Shown here one piece after another: positions 56,321 to 64,000 of a stretch of DNA of 64,000 nt. The stretch lies in contig CM053330.1 in the NCBI GenBank assembly GCA_028583605.1, forward strand, positions 25,747,233 to 25,811,232. Direction: 5' to 3'. The notes below the pieces were generated by a model. The model was not told the origin of the DNA. It did not search any database and was given only the letters and a program-made list of their open reading frames with translations. This DNA comes from Dastarcus helophoroides. Lineage: Eukaryota; Arthropoda; Insecta; Coleoptera; Bothrideridae. Made by a program: the position numbers and the translations under genes. Within the stretch, counting starts at the first letter, position 1. Each line of letters starts with the position of its first letter.

Positions 56321-58470
56321 TTGAAAAACTGATGGTCAAAAAAAAACCAAAACCAGAAAATTTTTCGGCTGAGTGTATTGCATTGCATATTTTCATTGAA
56401 CTGCATGAAACTTCGAAATTTCCAAATTACAGTCTAAATTTCATGAAAGAGCTGAACTTTCAAAAAATAGGTAAGAAAATTGAATTGAAAATATTAGCCA
56501 AACCTTTTGCGATCTTTAAAAAAATGCTGAAATTTATAAAAAAAGTCGAATTTTCCAGAGTAAGACGAAGAAGAAAAAATTGGAATATCTTAGAATTTTA
56601 CTTTATTTAAATTTTAACATAATTGAAATGTGAAAGCCCTTTCTCGAAATATTTTAAAAATATTTTTTTCAAAATTCTGATAGCTTATTATGATTTCAAT
56701 CCAATTCTGGAAAAATAAATGACTTTTGAGAAAAAACCGAAATTTGGAAGAGGTAGAAATTTCCAAAAACAAAACGTCGAATTCTGAGGTATACCTATGT
56801 TGTTTCGGGAATGAGACAAATTTGGAGAAACAAGTGGAAATTCAAAAAGTCAAATTAAAAAATAAAATTCAGGAAAAGCCAAACATTAGAAAAATACCTC
56901 AAAATTTCGGGAAAATGATCGAAATTTTTATAAAATATTCAAATTTCCAAGATAAGTAAAGAAAGAGTAAAAAAAGTAAATTTCGGAAAATTAAGTGGTA
57001 ATTTGAAAAAGACGAATTTCGAAAAAGGTCAGAATTTTCGGAAAATCAAAGTTAAAATAACCTTTTGGAAAAACTTAAAAATGGAAATCTCAAAGTTTTC
57101 AAAGGTGAAATTTTGTGAAAAAAAGACTCACTCTTCGGAAAAAAAACTTAATTTAAAATAATCGCAAAAATATTTTTTTTCGGAATTTTTACTTTTTTTA
57201 TGTATATCAAATATTTTTTCTCAACATTTTTGCTTTTTTATTAACATTTCGATCGAATTTAGAGAACGTAAACGAATTTTGAGAAAGTAGAAATTTCAAG
57301 GAAAAGCCAATTTCGGGGAAGTGGTCTACAATTTTAGAAACATAAAATATTGCGAGTATTAATTTCGAAAGTAAGGAGAATTTTGAGATAGAAGTTGAAG
57401 TCTGATCTAAAACCTTTTAAAAATTATTCAGAAGAAGACCAATATTAAGAAAAATAGTGACATTTCGGAAAAAGAAATAATATTTTAAAGAACATCCAAA
57501 AAAAAAAATAATTTTGGGAGTAAAGGCGAAATTCCTAATTTTTGCTGAAAAGAAAAAAAAACTAATTTTACGAAAAAAAAACCAAATTTCGATAAGAAGA
57601 CGAATTTTAAGTAAAAATTCGAAACTTCCAGAAATATTAAAAATCAAATTTTCAAATAAAAATTAAGATTTCGGGAAAAAAACAAACTCTAAAAAACCAG
57701 TCAAAATTTTTGGGAAGTTAGATTCTAGAAGGTTGAAATTTATAGGAAAATTCCAATGAACCGAATTTGGAGAAATCAACAAATTTTGAGAAATTGGTGT
57801 GACATTTCAAGTGAAATTTCGAAATTGAAAGAAGATTTGAAATTTTTCAAAGAATGTCAAGTTTTAAGAAAAAAGTCGTAATGTCAAAATTAACAAAAAA
57901 AAAAGAATTGTGAAAAAATAATAAATAATAATATCAGAAAAAAAAATGTCTCGAAAAAAATGTTGAGGAGAACGGCGAAACCTCCATAAAAAAAGGAAAT
58001 TTCGCAGAGCAAGTTAAATTTTGAGAAAATAGTCCAATTTTTAAAATCGAAATTTTAGGACAAAGACCATCTTCCTGGAAATAGTTAAGATTTCCATGAA
58101 CATAAAGGATTGTATTTAAAATAAAATCAATATTTCTAAAAGGGGCGGATTTTGAGAAAACTATCGACATTTCGAAAAATAACTAATTTAAAAAAAAGCA
58201 AAAGCAAATACGAATTTAAAAAAAAATCGAAATTTTGAGAAAAGGACTGAAATTTAAACAAAAACCAAAATTTCTACAAAAAATTTGAGATTTAATAAAA
58301 ATTAGGAATTTTACAGATAAAGTCAAAATTTGCCATAAATTAAAAAGAAAAACTTTGTGCAAAACCACGAAATGTGAAAACAATTCGAATTATCAAAAAA
58401 CGTCTAAATTTCAAGAAAAGTACGAATTTTGAAGAAAAAATGTACAGAAATCGACACAAATAGACCCCCA
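56321..58470. repeat. A-rich AAATTTCGA satellite block
   Basis: A-rich polarity with GAAATTTCGGAAAA and GAAATTTTGAGAAAA phrases in irregular register. The frames at 56332-56610 and 56726-56959 are lysine- and asparagine-rich products of this composition. Confidence 0.6.
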
Positions 58471-58642
58471 AACCCCCAAATAGTCATTTTCCTCAGAAAT
58501 GCTTATCTATAAGCTATTTTATCAAGAGACAAACTTTCTTTGGAACAAAATTGACTGTTTTGTAGCCCTACCCACTTTAAAAAATATGACCATGGAAAAA
58601 GTTATAATCGGTAAAATAGGGAGGTGGTCGGAGAAAACTTTC

Positions 58643-59626
58643 ACTCACAAGGAAAGGTCGCGAAGTGTCCGGCGCCGATTTTGCTAATTTTTGGATATGT
58701 TTTAAAGCACCAAAATCTAAGAGACACGTATTTTTTTTATCGGCTGATAAACGGTTTTAAGGGTAGTTTTACCCCCTCAAAGTTGGGACAAAAAATGCAG
58801 ATTTTGCTGTTTCTCACATACCCAAAATGATATTCGAGTCGTTTCTTTTTCCAAAAGTTTTGCTTTGACGAGAAATAAAGGAAAACAATTTTTTCAAAAT
58901 TTTCTCACCCCCCTCATGGGGGAAAACTACCCCATTTAGAAGTTTTTTAATCATAAAAATGGTAATTACGTCAGCAAAATTGTGAAAAAAATATATGTTA
59001 TTTTATATATGGGGGTGTTTACCCCCAAAAATTTTTCTTCGACAAACCCCAAAAAAAATTCAATAAAATAAGTTTTGGTATATAAAATATAGTGTTTTTT
59101 TTTCAAAATTTTGCTGTTATAATAACAATTTTTTGAATACTTAACAAACCTCAGAAAGGGGTAGTTTACCCCCTTACGAAGGTGCAAAAGTTTAACTTTT
59201 TTTTTGGTGTATAAAAAGAGATCGTAATGATCTCGAATTTTCCGATTTTTTAAGTAGATGACTCACCCTCTGGTAAGATAATGTGGAGAGAGGGGAAGAG
59301 AGGTGACTGGAAAAGTTCAAAAAAATTAATTTTCTAATTCCTCTTTGAAATACTTCCTTTCAGATAAAAAAAGAATTAAAAATCATAGAAATACATCCTA
59401 TTATATACGTGTTTGACCTAAAGGGTGTTTACCCCCAAAATATTTTCCTTCACCAAAACCCAAATAAAAATTAAATTAATTTTAATGTATAAAATAACAT
59501 TTATTTTTCAAAATTTAGCTGTTATAATGACTATTTTCTTGTTAATTAAAAATTTCATAAGCGGTAATTTATTCCTATCAGAAGACGTGGGGTGAAAAAA
59601 AATTGGTAAACTTTTCTTTTGGTGTA
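58643..59626. repeat. Left side of outer foldback repeat
   Basis: 58643-58990 is an inverted copy of about 62360-62718 (shared GGTCGCGAAGTGTCCGGCGC, ATCGGCTGATAAACGG, and GGGTAGTTTTACCCCC). The middle (59205-59490) is instead a direct copy of 62075-62330 (ATAATGATCTCGAA-like, AAATACATCCTAT.ATATACG). So the outer repeat has inverted ends plus tandem internal units of about 420 bp. Confidence 0.8.
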
Positions 59627-60366
59627 TACAGGGTGAGTCACTAAGTGGGAATCGGTCTTTGGTAGGCGTATCGTTCAAAATATCGAAAAATGTTTCGAAT
59701 AAAAGTTGTTTGAAATAAAGTTTTCCACAACCTAAAATTATTGCCAAATATGGCGGCCTTCCGGTTACACCGGAAATGAACACAACTTTCTTATTTTAAA
59801 TAGAACACCCTATATATTTTTACATTTTTCGATTCCTTGTTAAAAATGAATATAAATTTATTAAGACGACATAGGCCCTTAGTTGAACCGTTTTCGCGTA
59901 ATTTAATTTTTTTGGTTAAATTTGACGATTTCGGAGCTTGACGCCATTAACGATATTTTCCAAAAGCAATGACTCAGAGTTGTGTGGCATACGGTTTTGG
60001 ATTCAGGAAGAAATGGAGTATTTGTTTACGCCTTTGCTGTTATCAAGATTTCTTAAATTTCTTCACATCCGTCGACTCAATTCTTCAGTTGTTCAAACAT
60101 GCATAACTTAATTTTTTCAAATGGAACCACCTATCTTGGATTATCTTATCGGATGCGAAATTAAATTACCTTTTTTTTGGTACCAGATATTGCCACCTCC
60201 GTTCAATAATTTTTGAGAAATTTAGAATTTTTAAAAAAAATTAATTAATTTCGTATTATCGCGTTAGCCCTGGATGTCGCGGTTTTGTTTCGTCTCGTTT
60301 GTCCGGCAATAACTGACAGTTTATCTCATTGTTGTCGCGAGGTCTTGGTATTAGTACTGAAAGACA

Positions 60367-60982
60367 ATGTTTTCTCAAGAAGAATTGGTCGATATGGTTT
60401 ACGCCTTGGGCAGTGCTGACAGAAATCCATTTCTTGTCTCAAGAATTTATGCCCAACGCTTTGCCGATCGGAGACATCCAAATTCAGCGGCAATACGAGA
60501 AAAAGGAGCGTAGAAAACCAACGACGCATGAAGAAAACCAAGTTTTAGTAGCGGCTGCTGTTGTCCAAGATCCGCATTTAAGTACCAGAATAATAAGCAA
60601 GGAATTACAAATAAGTCAAACCTCGGTTTCACGAATCTTGCGTAAAAAAAAGTTTCATCCGTATGGTGTCCAGCTAGTACAGGAACCCAATCAAGCTGAT
60701 TTCAACAACCGAATGCAGTTTTGTGAGTGGGCGTTACGAAAACTACAAGAACAAAATGACTTTTTGGACAATGTACTATTTACGGACGAATGTACATTTC
60801 ATAAGAACGGATTCGTGGGAAGACACAACTCCCATTACTACCACACTGAAAATCCTCATTGGATAAGACCCTTACACCATCAGCATAGGTGGCCTCTGAA
60901 TGTTTGGGGTGGTGTCATAGGAAGATTTTTTGTCGGACCACACTTTTTCAATGAAATTTCACACAACTGCATCGATTGTTAG
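60367..60982 (+). pseudogene. Truncated DUF4817-type transposase, left arm and spacer
   Basis: The true start is the ATG at 60367: MFSQEELVDMVYALGSADRN and RIYAQRFADRRHPNSAA follow, a DUF4817-like N-terminal domain. Near 60500 the frame shifts; THEENQVLVAAAVVQDP, then ISKELQISQTSVSRILRKKK (helix-turn-helix) and LFTDECTFHKNGF (first catalytic D) follow, with NVWGGVIGRFFVGPHFFNE. After about 60957 the frame runs into the other arm and ends. The second and third catalytic residues are absent. The longer open frame starting at 60329 is the wrong frame for the first 45 residues. Confidence 0.85.
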
Positions 60983-61325
60983 TCAGCTTGATTGAGTTCT
61001 TGCACTAGCTGTGTGTGATAAGGTGTGATACGGATGAAACTTGTTTTTACACAACAATCATGAAACCGATTTTTGGCTTATTTGTAATGTCACACTTATT
61101 CTTCTGGTTCTTAAGTGCGGATCTTGGACAACAGCAGCCGCTACTAAAACTTGGTTTTCTTCATGCGTCGTTGGTTTTCTACGCTCCTTTTTCTCGTATT
61201 GCCGCTGAATTTGGATGTCTCCGATCGGCAAAGCGTTGGGCATAAATTCTTGAGACAAGAAATGGATTTCTGTCAGCACTGCCCAAGGCGTAAACCATAT
61301 CGACCAATTCTTCTTGAGAAAACAT
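60958..61325 (-). pseudogene. Inverted second copy of the transposase 5' part
   Basis: Mirror copy of 60367-60725, starting with the ATG complement at 61323-61325, with the same frameshift. The open frame 61058-61363 covers most of it. It lacks the catalytic region altogether. Confidence 0.85.
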
Positions 61326-62065
61326 TGTCTTTCAGTACTAATACCAAGACCTCGCGACAACAATGAGATAAACTGTCAGTTATTGCCGGACAAACGAGAC
61401 GAAACAAAACCGCGACATCCAGGGCTAACGCGATAATACGAAATTAATTAATTTTTTTTAAAAATTCTAAATTTCTCAAAAATTATTGAACGGAGGTGGC
61501 AATATCTGGTACCAAAAAAAAGGTAATTTAATTTCGCATCCGATAAGATAATCCAAGATAGGTGGTTCCATTTGAAAAAATTAAGTTATGCATGTTTGAA
61601 CAACTGAAGAATTGAGTCGACGGATGTGAAGAAATTTAAGAAATCTTGATAACAGCAAAGGCGTAAACAAATACTCCATTTCTTCCTGAATCCAAAACCG
61701 TATGCCACACAACTCTGAGTCATTGCTTTTGGAAAATATCGTTAATGGCGTCAAGCTCCGAAATCGTCAAATTTAACCAAAAAAATGAAATTACGCGAAA
61801 ACGGTTCAACTAAGGGCCTATGTCGTCTTAATAAATTCATATTCATTTTTAACAAGGAATTCAAAAATGTAAAAATACATAGGGTGTTCTATTTAAAATA
61901 AGAAAGTTGTGTTCATTTCCGGTGCAACCGGAAGGCCGCCATATTTGGCAATAATTTTAGGTTGTGGAGAACCTTATTTCGAACAGCTTTTATTTGAAAC
62001 ATTTTTCGATATTTTGAACGGTACGCCTACCAAAGACCGATTCCCGCTTAGTGACTCACCCTGTA

Positions 62066-62718
62066 TAGATAGTAGAGGGATCATAATAATCTCGAAATTT
62101 CCGGTTTTTTAAGTAGGTAGCTTAGCCTCCTGTAATGGAAGGGTGGAGGGTGGGGATGAGGGGTCACCAAAAAAATCTTAAAAAATTATTTTATTAGTTT
62201 CTCGTCGAAATACTTCGCTTCAAAAAAAAAATAAATAAATAAAACGAAAATCATAAAAATACATCCTATCATATACGTATTCATGTAAGTGGTGTTTACC
62301 CCCCAAAAAATTTTTTTTCGACAAAGTCTAAAAACAGGTAAAATTAGTTTTGGTGTATAAAATAACATATATTTTTTTCAAAATTTTGCTGACGTAATTA
62401 CCATTTTTATGATTAAAAAACTTCTAAATGGGGTAGTTTGCCCCCATGAGGGGGGTGGGAAAATTTTGAAAAATTTTTTTTCTTTTATTTCTCGTCAAAA
62501 CAAAACTTTTGGAAAAAAACGACTGGAATATCATTTTTGGTATGTGAGAAACAGCAAAATCTGCATTTTTTGCCCCAACTTTGAGGGGGTAAAACTACCC
62601 TTAAAACCGTTTATCAGCCGATAAAAAAAATACGTGTCTCTTAGATTTTGGTCCTCTAAAACATATCAAAAAATTAGCAAAATCGGCGCCGGACACTTCG
62701 CGACCTTTCCTTGTCAGT
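62066..62718. repeat. Right side of outer foldback repeat
   Basis: Completes the outer repeat. 62075-62330 is in direct orientation with 59205-59490, and 62360-62718 is inverted relative to 58643-58990. Removing the TA element would join the flanks as a second tandem unit beginning at the GGTGTATA motif. Confidence 0.8.
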
Positions 62719-62739
62719 ATATCGCCTTCATTAAGATTT

Positions 62740-63177
62740 TAGGAAATAATAAGCCTTAACAGTCTAAGAACATATGCAAGTAGAATGCAACCTAGACTAC
62801 AAATTCATGCAGCCCTCCAGGCATGTATAGTGAATCATAGGTAGCTGAACTACCAACAGTTGAAACACTGCCACCTAGCGAAGCAGTTGCTCTCTAGGAA
62901 AAAGTTCCCAGAAGACAATGTACAGACCAAACTTCGAATCTAATAAATGTTCAAACCTATTGGTCTGTGCATTAGACTCTAAGAAAATGTTAACATTTTG
63001 AGACGATCTGTAGAGGGGTTATGAAGTTATAATTAAAGATATTTTTTTCTGGACAACTTTGACAGTTTATAATTCGGAAACTAAAAACATTTTGATAAGC
63101 TTTTTTTCGTAAATCTTATTTATTTATCTTCTTGAATCCACTGTCAAGCGTTGTCGGTGACACTTGAGGGCACCCTG
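62740..63177. repeat. Dispersed TA-type repeat with CACCCTG end
   Basis: Ends GGGCACCCTG followed by TA at 63178-63179, the complement of a CAGGGTG terminus. It shares blocks with 55463-55625 in inverted orientation. The left terminus was not located. Confidence 0.55.
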
Positions 63178-63199
63178 TATATGTTGGGCTGCAATTACT

Positions 63200-63830
63200 C
63201 AAAATTTGAGGAACAAAGACAAAATTGTGTATTTAAGGTGAAAAATTCCAAATTTTGAGTAAAGCTTTTAAATATTTGGGTTATAAACTGCAATCTAGAA
63301 ATACTAACACAAACTCGAAAATTCATTTTTTTATTTCGAGAGTTTTCTCGGAATTTTCCTTTTATTATGAATTACTAAACATTTAGTTTGTTTGTTCAAA
63401 ATTTAGAATTTAAACTCGAAAGGACTATTTTCAAATTAAGTCCAAATTTTTATGAATTTAAAGTTTTCCAAAATTTCACTCTCTTTTAGTAAATTTCAGA
63501 GCTTATCCAAAAAATGTGATCTTAAACTCGAAATTTCGGAAAAGTATGTTCTAAATTTTGCGTTACCTTCTAAAATTGGGATTTTTTTTCAATTTCCAGT
63601 TTTTTCTTCAATTTGTATTTTTAAATTGAAATTTAAAATATTTATTTATGAATTTTGATTCAAATTGTTTAAGTTTTTCAGAATTCTGAGATTGAGATGA
63701 TATTCTTTCTGGAAGTTTTAACATTAAACCTATAATTTAGACCTTTTTTAGAGAATACGGTTTTAATTTCAAAATTGAAATTCGGAATTTATATATTTTT
63801 GGCTTCATATGTTACAAAGAGGTTTTTCTC
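63200..63830. repeat. T-rich satellite block
   Basis: T-rich AAATTTCGA-type phrases (CTCGAAATTTCGG near 63528). The 68-codon frame at 63452-63658 is low complexity. The last 170 bases of the window show no feature. Confidence 0.5.
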
Positions 63831-64000
63831 AAAAACTGCGCAACAAAGGAATTTAAAATTTTGCACAGCGTTAGTTCTCGATGACCAACACAAATACCCC
63901 GAGCCAACAATTAGAAAAACAAAATATTTTATAATAAAACAGGGGGTTAATTTGGTCACCAAAAAATCCAGTTTTGGTTGTGAGGTATCATTTGAAAAAG

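Larger units (their letters stand above)
59629..62063. mobile_element. Foldback transposon, 2435 bp, inserted in the outer repeat
   Basis: Ends CAGGGTGAGTCACTAAG and its near-complement, with TA at 59627-59628 and 62064-62065. The arms are almost colinear: paired positions such as 59629/62063, 60367/61325 and 60631/61061 all sum to 121692. They extend to about 60725 and 60958, leaving a spacer of about 230 bp. Both arms carry the 5' part of one transposase gene; the spacer holds a further part once. It looks like an end-to-end inverted duplication of one transposon end. Confidence 0.9.

Noticed and set aside
60329..60982. A 217-codon open frame starting at 60329 as the transposase gene
   Set aside because: Its first 45 or so residues are out of frame. 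The recognisable DUF4817-like start is the ATG at 60367 in another frame, joined by a frameshift near 60500.

Overview
This looks like about 64 kb of gene-poor, repeat-dense, AT-rich chromosome from an arthropod, most likely an insect. The reasons are RNase H-bearing and jockey/CR1-type non-LTR retrotransposons, a Penelope-like element with a GIY-YIG nuclease, IS630/Tc1/mariner-type transposases with a DUF4817-like N terminus, and a solo LTR whose TATA box is followed by an arthropod-style TCAGT initiator. I found no intact host protein gene, no tRNA or rRNA and nothing bacterial. All alignments were made by eye.

Three layers make up the window. (1) Degenerate satellite built on the perfect palindrome TCGAAATTTCGA fills roughly a third of it. 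It lies in polarised T-rich blocks (5.6-6.9, 8.6-9.5, 20.0-21.6, 23.6-24.95, 30.9-32.9, 48.3-50.8, 63.2-63.8 kb) and A-rich blocks (10.3-11.2, 13.2-16.3, 25-27.8, 41.6-42.75, 56.3-58.5 kb), with higher-order periods near 440 bp (13.5-16.15 kb) and 300 bp (25.4-26.4 kb). (2) Mobile elements, mostly palindromic: a nested foldback at 1-4.4 kb; TA-flanked inverted-repeat elements at 4.7, 6.9, 29.0, 37.6, 47.1, 51.0 and 59.6 kb; a 2.6-kb element at 30.4-33.0 kb with a perfect 10-bp target duplication and a satellite interior; a 641-bp element at 22.9 kb with a 9-bp duplication and a THAP-like exon remnant; a hAT-like MITE; a solo LTR; non-LTR relics at 11.2, 33.6, 34.1 and 43.3 kb; Penelope debris at 40.4-43.0 kb. 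(3) Less AT-rich unique islands at 9.5-10.3, 16.3-17.5, 27.9-28.4, 38.6-40.3, 45.8-46.6, 47.4-48.3 and 53.6-55.05 kb, which may be intergenic or intronic regulatory DNA.

Two observations stand out. A short inverted-repeat family (six copies) carries a hammerhead-ribozyme-like layout: a CTGAAGA box, a hairpin with compensatory base changes between copies, then GAAA and a self-complementary ACGCGT. Second, the satellite is mobile in at least one case, because it forms the interior of an element bounded by terminal inverted repeats and a 10-bp target duplication. Several insertions can be dated relative to each other through related empty sites inside the window.
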